Assembly (NCBI GenBank): GCA_964035575.1
Contig: OZ037840.1
Location: 992,001 to 1,056,000 of the forward strand
DNA: 64,000 bases
Reading direction: 5' to 3'
DNA from: Rhynchopus sp. YZ270_cl-10
Taxonomy: Eukaryota; Euglenozoa; Diplonemea; Diplonemida; Diplonemidae
Made by a program: the position numbers and the translations under genes. Of the stretch, positions 41,730 to 51,635 are shown one piece after another. A model generated the notes under the pieces. It was not told the DNA's origin. It was given only the letters and a program-made list of their open reading frames with translations, and made no database searches. How positions within the stretch are numbered: position 1 is the stretch's first letter; each line of letters begins with the position of its first letter.

Positions 41730-43820
41730 ATGCCGCGTTGGCCCTGCCTGCCACGCCTTGAGCGCATCCTCACCCTCGACGGCACCTTAGATAAGCGAGC
41801 GCGCCAGAGGCAGGAGTTGTTCCTGTGGATAAATGCTGCGGTGCTGTTGTGGATGTTGGTGTCGTTCGCGGTGGTGGTGCGCTGGACGCCTGTTGTGCCT
41901 GCCAGGCTGGGACGGCGGATCGCGATAGTTCTCACTTCCGTGGCGGGGGTGTCGACGGTGCTGTGCAGACGCATCGTCACGGCACGCAATGTAATGCTAA
42001 CTGGCTGCGCATATGGGGTGTGTATCTTGGTAGTGGACCTCAACGCACGCACGCATGGGTCGACTGCCTGGGCTTCTCTGGTGCTTGTTGTGGACTATCT
42101 GCTTGTGATGCAAATGGAGGAACGTTTGACGCTCTGCTTCGTCGTCGCGGTGGTGCTGTGGTTGATCTTGATGGGCATGGAAGAGCAGTATCGATTTGGG
42201 ATGTTGGATGTGCCAGGGTTGTTTCCGCAGAAAGGTGAGCAGAGTAGGTGGCAGCATTACCACGATGCGTCGGACTGTGAGAAACTGCCCTGTGCAAAGC
42301 AGGATCTGGCGAAAGTGCTCTTCGCCATCGCGATTTTCGTGATAGATTTTCTTGCAACCAGAGGCTTCGCTCGGAGAATCCTGAAGGAGCAGGCAGCAAT
42401 GGGGAGAACGGTCAGTGTGGTGCAGGAGATTGCGAGTCTGCTTGCCAAGTACGACGTGGAGGGTGTGGCGGAGATGCTGAAGGTGCAAAGGGACGAGCTC
42501 CCAGAGGAGATGCACGCAACACTGCAGAGGATGGAGGAGAACCTGCGGAAGTACCGTCCCTACCTCCCCGCAGCGCTGTTTGAGGAGGAGGGTGGTGCGC
42601 CAAGCGCGTCTGTGCCGCCACCTGTGCTTGAGAACGACGTGGGAACGATTGTCTTTACAGACATCCGTTCGTCGACGTCGATCTGGGAGTGTGCGCCAGA
42701 AGGGATGCGTGCTGGGCTGAAGATCCACAACGCTGTGATGCGTGAGGTGATGCAGGTGTTTGGTGGGTACGAAGTGAAGACAATCGGCGACGCCTTCATG
42801 GTTGCCTTCGCAACAACAGCTGACGGTGTGAACTTTGGCCTGCAGGTGCAGGAGTACCTTCGTGAAGCACACTGGCCTGCGTCGCTGCTTGAGGAGGCAC
42901 CGATCTGTGCTGAACAGGGACCACTTTGGGGTGGACTGACTGTGCGCATTGGTGTCAACACTGGCACTGTGACTGTGGAGCAGAACACACTGACGGGACG
43001 GACAGACTACTTCGGACACACGGTGAACGTTGCTGCGCGTCTTGAGAGCACATGCACGCCAGGAGCTGTGGCTGTGCCCTCGGACCTGTGGACTTCTGTC
43101 TGTGGGTTGTGCAGTGCTGTTGCTGGTGAGGCTGAAGCACTTGCCTTGAAGGGTGTGTCACAGCCAATGCGTGTGCGTTGCTTGTGGCCCGTCTCACTTG
43201 CAGGCAGGCGTGAGACGCGCCTGCGCGAGCCTAGCGACGTGAGGGGCGGGAATGTTCTTGAGTCTGAATCAGAGAGGTGCTCCACACACAGCTACTCACT
43301 GAGCTCCTCCGCCTCGTTGTTCCCTACGCTGGCCGATGCCACTGCCACTGTGGGCATTGTGGACATCGCTGTCGGGGAGAGCAGACACACTGCACTGCAT
43401 GCACTCAACGCAGGGCTCGCGACACTCATGATTGCACTGGACCAGAGCGGCGGGATGCTGGTGACGCTGCTTGGGAGCTCTGTCTGTGTCGGGTGGAACC
43501 TTGCCCGCTCTGCACCGTCACACATGGAGAACGCAATCCGGTTTGCACAACGCATCTTGGCGACGACAAATCTGTGTGGGGCTGGGATTGTGAGCGGCCC
43601 TGTGCAGCACGGGGATGTGGGTGCACGGCAGCAACGCTTTGTGACAGTCATGGGACGGACTGTGCGTCGGAGCTGGGCGCTGTGCGAGGAGGCGATGGCA
43701 GGTGACGGGGGTGTGTGCCTGTTCGAGCCTCCTGAAGGGGCCGTCCTGCCTTATTCCCTTGACCACGTTCTCGTGCGCGCTCACGACTACGTATACACGA
43801 TCGTTGCCACCCAAACCTGA
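41730..43820 (+). CDS. Class III adenylyl cyclase, six-TM, copy 1
   Basis: Makes cAMP from ATP at a membrane. 696 aa, no introns. About six hydrophobic segments lie between residues 30 and 210, followed by a helical linker with a YRPYLPAALFEE signature (~270-285). The catalytic domain (~300-470) has both metal aspartates (D311 in VFTDIRSST, D354 in KTIGDAFM), the adenine-selecting K350 and D426, and the transition-state N433 and R437 (GHTVNVAAR). All six key residues are present, so it should work as a homodimer. A second, degenerate cyclase-like domain (~540-695) lacks these residues but keeps the fold pattern (TVGIVDIAV, GAGIVSGPVQHGDVGARQQR). Closest in style to trypanosomatid and other protist cyclases. 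A CU-rich leader precedes the start. It differs from copies 2 and 3 at about 19 residues, all before residue ~240. Confidence 0.93.
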   Translation: MPRWPCLPRLERILTLDGTLDKRARQRQELFLWINAAVLLWMLVSFAVVVRWTPVVPARLGRRIAIVLTSVAGVSTVLCRRIVTARNVMLTGCAYGVCILVVDLNARTHGSTAWASLVLVVDYLLVMQMEERLTLCFVVAVVLWLILMGMEEQYRFGMLDVPGLFPQKGEQSRWQHYHDASDCEKLPCAKQDLAKVLFAIAIFVIDFLATRGFARRILKEQAAMGRTVSVVQEIASLLAKYDVEGVAEMLKVQRDELPEEMHATLQRMEENLRKYRPYLPAALFEEEGGAPSASVPPPVLENDVGTIVFTDIRSSTSIWECAPEGMRAGLKIHNAVMREVMQVFGGYEVKTIGDAFMVAFATTADGVNFGLQVQEYLREAHWPASLLEEAPICAEQGPLWGGLTVRIGVNTGTVTVEQNTLTGRTDYFGHTVNVAARLESTCTPGAVAVPSDLWTSVCGLCSAVAGEAEALALKGVSQPMRVRCLWPVSLAGRRETRLREPSDVRGGNVLESESERCSTHSYSLSSSASLFPTLADATATVGIVDIAVGESRHTALHALNAGLATLMIALDQSGGMLVTLLGSSVCVGWNLARSAPSHMENAIRFAQRILATTNLCGAGIVSGPVQHGDVGARQQRFVTVMGRTVRRSWALCEEAMAGDGGVCLFEPPEGAVLPYSLDHVLVRAHDYVYTIVATQT

Positions 43821-44252
43821 AGCACACACACCACTGCCCCAATTTTAATTTTTTGCGCAACAACGGCGCTTTGGAAATTAGAGGATGGAATGGTGTGTAT
43901 ACACGTTTCCACGTATACAGTAACAACAACAAACACCGGTGGGGTAAAGACTATGGTGGATTTTGGGATTTCAAAACTCTAAGAGGGTTTTTACCCCACC
44001 GATGTTTGTTGTCTTACTGAAATTATTCAGATAAATACTCTCAATTCTGTTTTGTTTTCGTTTTTTTTGGGGGGAGGGTCCAATCTAATCATTTTTTGTG
44101 TCAAATAGTTTGTGCAGGTTTTTATTATTTCTTCTAGGTCAAAACGCAGTTGACAGGGGGGAAATGCTACGGTCGCTTTATCTGTTTTCACCCTCATTTG
44201 TGCTCCTCTCTTCCCACATCACTTTCTGTACTTCAGAACTTTCACTTTATTA
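43821..44252. other. 3' flank of cyclase copy 1
   Basis: No gene. Contains an imperfect inverted pair (AACACCGGTGGGGTAAA near 43933, TTTACCCCACCGATGTTT near 43990) which may form a 3' hairpin. Matches copy 2's flank exactly and copy 3's only at about 90%. Confidence 0.6.
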
Positions 44253-47200
44253 CATAGGGTGAAAACGATCGTTTTTTTTTTTTTTTTTTTTTTACGAATC
44301 TGGGAAAAAGTGATCGGTCTTTTTTTTTTTTTTTTTTTTTCTTCACGATCGTGAAAAAAAAGCACCTTTTTCTTCACGATCGTGAAGGAAAAAAAAAAAC
44401 GATCGTTTTTTTTTTCCCATATTATGTCGTTGATCGCTGGCCCACACCAGGGAGGGAGCCCCCACAGGTGCCCACAACCCCCCTGAAATCGGCCGAGAGT
44501 AACTTTTAGCGGTGTTTTGACGTAAAATGTCACCTTTTTTGCCATTTTTGGGGTGTACTTTTCTGGAACAAAATTCGCAAAACCCGAAATACGAATCGTA
44601 AAAAATCGCGACATTCTATGACATGCGTATACCATGAAGCAGCACGTCACGGCATGGCATGTAACATGCACATGTAATATCGCCAAAAACCTAGTCGTAG
44701 TAACATCATCACTGTGCAAACCCCTGTCCATCCAATACAATTCACACTCTTTGTGGGTGGTCTTGCTGCCTTTTTGCCACAGTAATTTTTGGCCCGGCAG
44801 GCATGCTCTTGAAGCATGGCAATTTAGTGTGTATGGGGCAGGGTGTTGTTTTGTTCTGAATTCCCTTTGTTACAATATCTATCCAATCGCGAGTGGTTGT
44901 ATGTGTATCGTGAGACACTCTTTTTAACCCTTTACGGACCAAGAGGACATTTATGCCCATTGTGGCGGGGGATGCGGCGTTCAACACCAGGCCAAGTTGG
45001 CCAAAAGCCCAACTTTTGTACTGTCCAACCTCTGTACAATTACGGTATATTTCGTTGGCTGGTGGTCTGAAGAGTGATCTGACCATATTCTCCAGGTATA
45101 ACAAATGCCCAAATAATGCATTGGCGAAGGAATTTTGCACTTTTGACCATCACACATTACTTGTATTTTTACCGGTTTTTTAATGAGTACAACCTATGTC
45201 AGAGCACGCTGTCCCACAGATTTTAGAATTTGGGGGGGTCACGCAACAGGGATTACGCAGCTCCCCATACTTATCGCTAAATATGCCGTTTTCCCCGAAA
45301 AATTTTAGAATTCCACGCCCAATTTCTTTCTTTTTGGCAAAAAAAAATTTTTCGCGCTTCGCGCGAAAAAGGTCCTCAGAAGCTCAATTCCGGAAACAAA
45401 TACGGGGGGAGCGACGTTTTCCAACTCCTCCGCCATCAGCAGGAACACCTCCGTTTTCTCTTGAATCTGGGACGCTTGTTGCTGAGAAACAGGGCAACAG
45501 CGCGTTCAAGCATATTCCCCATCTTTTCAGTGTTAAACTCGTGGCGAAGCCACGGTACGCAACATTTCTAAAAATTGCGCTTAAAATTGCCTACTATGTC
45601 GCGGGAAGGGTGGGTTGAAAGCTCGCGCCGCAGTGCATCTTCCTTTTCCGGTAAAATAGAAGAAAATTGTCTTCTAAAAATAGAATTCTGTGGGGGGTAG
45701 GTGAGAGGTGGGCGGAGCCCCCACTCCTCCACCCCAGCCTCAATCCAAAACCCTGTATTTTTTTTTTTTTGGTATTTTTTGAGCTGAGATTTTCAAAAAA
45801 TACCAAAAATACCAGGGTCAACCGCTGTGATGCTCATTGTTTAGAACACAGGGCTATTTCTAAATATGGGGTCCGGAGTCCAAAATCCAATCCGGGACAC
45901 AATTTTGGCAGATTTATTTTGGGCCAAAAACGTCTTTATTTACATTTTTGGGATTCGCCCGTGCAGTGGTGGGGTCAATCTCGAAAATTGGATTTTTTGA
46001 CCACTTAAATTTTGAGAAATATGAGCCCGGTCACTTATACGTGGGCCCATTTTCGGCTAAAATTTTCCTCAAAATCCGGGTTTGTAAAATTGACCCTTCT
46101 GTGAAGGAAGGTTGTGGAAAAGGGTCCTTATTTGCATTTTTGGAAGCCGCCCGTGCAGTGGTGGGGTCAATTTGCAGAATTGGGCAAGTTCTTGCAAGAC
46201 AACGGGTAATGTTTGTTAGCTCTAAGGAGGGAAGGGGAGCGTTTGTAGCTCACACAGCACCCCAAACCCTGGCCTCTCTGTCCACAGCACACAGCTCTTC
46301 CCCTGAGTTCCATTTGTGCCTCAACATGCTGAGCGCATCTTCAGTACGATGGGTGGATGAGCGAGAAGAGGCGCAACTGGCTAGTTGCACCAAAGCTGCA
46401 CAAGCTTGTGGTCGTAGCACGCAGTTTGCGCGAGAGCAAGCCGCCACAAGAGAATGGTTGGTGGGATGAGGAGAAGCTGGTGCAGGAGGAGAAGGAGCGT
46501 GCGGGAGCTATATTGACTGCGACGCGACAGCTGAGGACCCCAAGGTTGATGATGATGCTGAGCATCACGACTCTGACATCAGTGAAGGCTCTTGGGACTA
46601 AACGCATACAGTCTTGTCCGTACCCATTTCTCCCACACAAGTCACCACCCCCTTGTGACTTGCCTGTAACAGTGGAAACGTTTCCCTCCCAGCCGCAAAC
46701 CCGTTCAGTGTATCGTGAGCCACTGCAGTGACCCACTCACGCTCGACCCTGTCCCTCCTTGTAAACAGTTCGCCTTCTCCTACGTTGTGCTAAGGAAAAC
46801 CAAAAAACATGCTCAAAAATGATGGGCACGGGGGTCAGACTCCACTTCTGACCACTTAAAATTAGGTCATACACGTGTTATACCCCAAACTGACCAAGAA
46901 ATTTTCCCAGTGTTCGATGGTGATCGAATTAAATCGGTGGTAAAAAGTGAAAAATGGGGCATGCCAGGCCCACGTCAATCAGCCTAAAAATGTTGCAACT
47001 TTAAACGCGCGTCTCTCCCGTACACCAATATACACTTTTTAACACATACAGTACAGCAAGGGAAAACCAAGGGATTTTACCCTGTGTTCTCCTTGTTACG
47101 GCTGCACTAACCTAATCATCAAAACTGCTCGATTTTGGCTTTATCTAAAAGATCGACATCAATTCTTACGAAATATAATTTATTTTACGATTTTGAGTAG

Positions 47201-47775
47201 AATTCTGTTTGCAGGGCGAAGTCACGAGGCAGGGGGTGATTTTGGGGGTGAGCGCCAAAAAAAGTCCTTTTCCTAGGGTTGACCCACCTCCCTCCAGCAT
47301 CCAACGATATGACATTTTCACGAAAGTTGTCGATTCTTGCCTTATTATTGTCACACAGAAAAAAAATGTTTTTACGAAAATGAGTAGAACCCCATTACCC
47401 CTACCAACGTGTGGCATTCGTGCGCCACTATAGTGGCACTTGCCATGGGTAAAAACGGTTTTCTGGTTTTAGTGCCTCGCTGGCGACATCCGTTGGGGGG
47501 GATTCTGGTGTGAGAATGTTCTCGATTTTTGCTTTATTTGAAAGATTCGCCACAAAATCGTTTCAAGGAAAAGAGTCGGTCAAAAATTCCAAGTAGAACC
47601 CAGAAACTCTCCCTTGCCACCCATTTCACGCCCATGCCCCTTGTACTACTAGGGGAAAAAAAAAAAACGATCGTGAAAAAAAAAAACTATCGTGAAAAAA
47701 AAAAAAAAAATGTCAAGATCTTGAAAAAAAGTTCAAGATCTTGAAAAAAACCGTCACGATCGTTCTCACACTATG
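44253..47775. mobile_element. 3.5-kb TIR element with 6-bp TSD TTATTA, copy 1
   Basis: Ends are CATAGGGTGAAAACGATCGT inverted repeats of 20 bp with two mismatches. TTATTA is duplicated on both sides (44247-44252, 47776-47781). Several CACGATCGTGAAAA palindromes with long A/T runs lie just inside both ends (to 44415, and 47660-47765). Interior: a 132-codon reverse frame (44742-45140) partly shared with 23077-23245; a repeated CGCCCGTGCAGTGGTGGGGT segment (45947, 46140) also found at 13695; a weak hAT-like C-terminal scrap around 46350-46450 (EKRRNWLVAPKLHKLVVVAR); and three degenerate ~200-bp tandem units at 47120-47640. No intact transposase, so non-autonomous or decayed. Confidence 0.85.
44742..45140 (-). 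pseudogene. Unassigned transposon-derived frame
   Basis: A 132-codon reading on the reverse strand, including QLGLVLNAASPATMGINVLL and KRVSHDTHTTTRDW and CPIHTKLPCFKSMPAGPK. The last ~60 codons recur in the 3.4-kb element at 23077-23245, where the frame is broken. Conservation of the peptide in two unrelated insertions suggests it was once coding. Family not recognised. Confidence 0.4.
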
Positions 47776-47781
47776 TTATTA

Positions 47782-50545
47782 CCTTTTCTTTTTGGCTCTT
47801 TTTTTTTTGTACACAACATACGTAGCGGGCGTTGACTGGGTGAGCGCTAGGCCTCTGCCGCCGCCGGAACAGCCCGCTCCTCACCAACACGGATGTGTTT
47901 TCCCGTTTTGCCACACCGCTCACTACGGTAAACATTGCTGGATCTGCGGGTACGGTGCCCAGGCGAACTGCTTGTCTCAGGAGCTCCCTAGCCCAGACAT
48001 CACCGACGCTTTCCTCGTTACCTACGATGACGGTCAGTTTACTTGCCCTGTGTGCGCCTGGGTGGCCGAGGATCCTGCCGCGGCGGACCCTGCGATCCCT
48101 CTGCCGGTTCCCCAGCAAGATCAGATTCCGATTCCACCAGGCGCGCAGCTACACGGTCAGCCGCTGCCCGCTGACCAGCAGAACCTGCAGATGGAGGCCT
48201 TGGCGGCTGACCTCGAACGCCTGAAGGGCGAGAGGCAGCGCGACAAGGAAGAGGCCGGTGTGTCGATCCCTCCCACTTTTTCCCCATTTTTGTGCGTCTC
48301 AATGGCGCCCCTTCCTCCATCTCCCCGATAAGCTTGAGTTTCTCAAGCAACACGTGAAACGCGCTGGACACTGCCCTAGTGCTCCTGTCGTGTCCCTCCC
48401 CCCCTCCGCTTCTGTACAGGTTGTGGACCTCGCCCACGCGCACAGAGAGCTGGACGCTCACCTCGCCCTGATGGTCGCGCTTCCTCCCCCCGCCAACGAC
48501 ACCCGCATGCCACGGCTGCACTCCTTGCTTTCCTGGGCTTATGGAGCCTGGATAGTGAGCGAGCACGGCGGTGTGGCTCGGGCCACGTACCTGCGGATGG
48601 CTTCAGAGCTGGACTGGACCTCCTTTACGGAGGCCCACCGCTCTCGTTGCCTCGACCAGGCCGTCAAGGCGGGGGACGACGATCGCAAGGACCGCAGCGG
48701 CAGGAAGCGCGGGCGGGGGGGGAAGTCAAAGAGGGAGGGTAACAAGGACGGGCGGGACAGAGACAATGAGAGGGCGGGAAAGGGGGGGAAGCAGGGGGAA
48801 AAACAGGGGGGGAAGAACTGACTAGGGTCCGCTCCTTAAAGGGACGTTCCCGTCAGGTCGCAGCTCTTTTGGGAGACTTTCAGAGGGACCAGATCGAGGC
48901 CTCTCTCAGGGAGACCCTCGTTCAGTCCCTCGCCCCGTCCACCCAGTCCTCAATGCAGAGTGTCTTACGTGCCTACCTGCAATTCAAGGACAACTGGGAG
49001 TGGGCGACGGGGAAGCCGCTGGAGCATGCGGTGGCGGTGCTCCTTTTTTGCGGAGAAAAAGAGGGCAGACGGAGCAAAAGGATCCACGGTCCTTCAGCAC
49101 ACCATGACTCTGGCTGGTGCGCTGAAGAGGCTCGATGGAGAATTGATCTCCCAATCCCAGTTGGTTCGGGACTATCGACAGGCCCTCAAAAGAGGCGGCG
49201 CACTACTCTCGGACCGCCAGGCGAAACCTGCCCTGTTTTCACAGGTGCAGGCAGTTCTGGACCGGCTTCCGATGGGGGTGCTCCGCCTCGCCATTGCTTT
49301 GTGTTGGGCGGGGGCGGCTCGAGCGTCGGACGTGCTCCGCCTGAGAAGACAGGAGCTGGTGATTCGGTCGGACTCGTCCATCCAGGTGCATTGGACAAAG
49401 ACGAAGTCCGATCCTTATCAACTGGGCCACTTTTCGGGAGTGCTCCGTCCTCAAGAGACCAATTTTCTTTTTGCTCACCTTTCCTCCCTCAATCCCCAAG
49501 ACCAACTCAAGGTCATCTCGGACGAGCTCAAGAAGACCTGCCAGGAGCTCACGTCCCACTCCCTCAGAAGGGGGGCGGTGCAGCACCTGGTGGGTCGAGA
49601 GGTGGACCTCGAGATGATCCCCCAGCTCACCCGCCATTCGGACGTGAACGCAGTCGTGCGTTATGCGTACGAGGCGGGGGGCGCGGTCACAGCGAGTTCG
49701 GCGGAAACTTCGCGTCTTCTCCACTCCTAAACCCTATTTTCCCCTCCCCTTTATTTACACCGTGTTCTCAAAGCTTGCTTGTTAATCCTTCTTTTTATTC
49801 TGCTCATGCCCCCTCCTCTCCCCCACAACCTTTTTCGGTGTCTGCGTGTGAGGACGATGACTACGGGCCGGGCCTGGATTCGTTGTATGACTCTATTTGT
49901 GTGGTTAATATTCATAAGTCGAATGTCAGGGCCCCGGCCACAGTGGCCGATCCCTCAGAGAAGCTTGCACCCATTTGTGCCTCCTTTTTAAATCTAGATA
50001 AGGCGTTAAAGCGTTGAACATAGATGGGGAACTCAAGGGGGTTTTAGATCTCATCACTGATCCCGCGTGTTTTTATTCGGCTTTCAGACCGGGGTCTCTG
50101 GAACTTATTCATTATAATCCCCATGTTTTTTCTTCATCCATTTCCAGAGATATGGCACCACCTGGACAGCTTGTTGGAATACGGGGTGGTAAAACGTGTG
50201 TCTGCTCGGCAAACGGTAGTTTTGCACGCTTTTACCGTCCCAAAGAAATCTGCGGGTGTTCGCTTTGTAGCGGATGGCCGAAAATTAAATAAACTAATGT
50301 TTCGGCCGCCTCAGATGCTTCTACCGAAGATACCTCAGGTGATCAACCGGGTTATTGAATCTTCCTGGGCAGTACTCGCGGACGGCAAAAGTTGGTTTTA
50401 CCAATTTGGCCTTCAAGAGGAAATTCAGGCTTTTTTTTTGGCATTAACCTAGGTAAAAAGAGAGGTGAGTTTGTCCAAACCAGACTCATTGCGATGTGCA
50501 TGGGGTGGTCTTTCGCGCCGTGTATTGCTCACCGCACTGCATGAC
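47782..50545 (+). mobile_element. Tyrosine-recombinase retroelement fossil, copy 1
   Basis: YR retrotransposon remnant of the DIRS superfamily in the broad sense. Parts in order: a gag-like region (about 47800-48821) with Cys/His clusters and a basic Gly/Lys-rich end; a tyrosine recombinase region (about 48870-49730) with the family's Arg, His-x-x-Arg and Tyr signature; and part of a reverse transcriptase (about 50100-50545). The order gag-YR-RT is that of VIPER-like elements rather than classical DIRS. It is broken, with several breaks, and incomplete. Terminal repeats were not found. The insertion predates the duplication of the cyclase unit, since both spacers carry the same copy. Confidence 0.8.
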
Positions 50546-50674
50546 ACATGAGTTTATCGGGACAAGTCTAGCTTCGGCGAAAAGGCCACCTTCCAAGTTC
50601 ACATCCAGACTCCATATCTCCACCAAATTCAAAAGAGATTTTTTTTTTTTTTTTTGAAAATTTCACCTCCCCAC
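50546..50674. repeat. Duplicated 5' flank of the cyclase gene
   Basis: Matches 41502-41630 upstream of copy 1. It joins the retroelement fossil directly and ends at the MITE insertion; the target duplication CTCCCCAC is at 50667-50674. Confidence 0.85.
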
Positions 50675-51528
50675 CAGGGCACTAGCTAGACTTTTTTTTT
50701 TCCGTTTTTTTGCGGTTTTGCGGTTTCAAAAAAATTTTCGCGCGGCGACAAACTAGAAGGGAAAACACACGAATGAGGGACGGGGAGATTTTGGGAAGGG
50801 GTTATTTACAGGGCATTTTTTACGGGGCTAAACCCGACTGACCCCTGGTGGAATCTCCTGCCAACTTCATTGCATGTATCAGAATGCTTCTGTGCGTGAG
50901 CATGTGTTGCCGCAGGGTCTGCACAGCTTCCGACGTTCGCACATACCCCCCAGTCTCCTGTTTGCTGTCGACCATTCTATCACATACTCCTCCATGTCCG
51001 CGGCGGCACGCCGGCTCACTATGCTCTGACTTAATCTCACCGATCGTGACCACCCCTCTACCTGAATCGATTGCATTTTCGGTTGCAAAATGCAACTGTC
51101 CAAATTGCAAGGGGATTCCCGAAGACATTGTAAAATAATAAATGGCGCCGCAGGCAAAAAAAATTAGGGTACGGTGTAAAGATGCCGGTTTTACACCAGA
51201 GTCACTCAACAAACCCTTTTTTTGCGAAGCAAAAAAAGGAAAATGGTGCCGCAGGCAAAAAAAAATATGGGTTCACTCCGCGAGCGAAGCGAGCGGAAAT
51301 TTTTTTGGGGTGTACTTCCGTGAGCGCAGCGAGCAGAAAAAAAGTAAGGTGCTATCATGCCAGTCATCTGGGGGTCGGGCGAGGGGGCCCCAACAGTGCC
51401 CAAAAACCCCCCACATTTTTTTTTTTCTGCCCCGAGATTTTCCGTTTTTTTTTTTTTTTTTCCGCCAAACCGCAAAACCGGGTTTTTGCGGTTTTGAAAC
51501 CGCAAAAAAGCACCTAGCTAGTGCCCTG
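50675..51528. mobile_element. 854-bp hAT-type MITE (TSD CTCCCCAC), copy 1
   Basis: Inverted ends CAGGGCACTAGCTAG / CTAGCTAGTGCCCTG, then TTGCGGTTT-rich arms, with perfect 8-bp duplications CTCCCCAC at 50667-50674 and 51529-51536. The equivalent site upstream of cyclase copy 1 (about 41630) is empty. Internal boxes at 51135-51270 match in reverse the MITE at 11606-12204. It lies about 110 bp upstream of the copy 2 start codon, so it now forms that gene's promoter region. Confidence 0.92.
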
Positions 51529-51635
51529 CTCCCCACAGGAACCTTTTTCCACCACACATTTCATTTTTCCCTCAACTCAAATACCCCTCCTAATTCCTCC
51601 TCTTCCTCCTCCTCCTCCCTCTCCCCCATTCCACA

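Noticed and set aside
45196-45618. 140-codon open frame inside the 3.5-kb TIR element
   Set aside because: Lys/Phe/Pro-rich reading through poly-A and a GCGCGAAGC palindrome; no domain, and it is duplicated only as part of the tandem unit.
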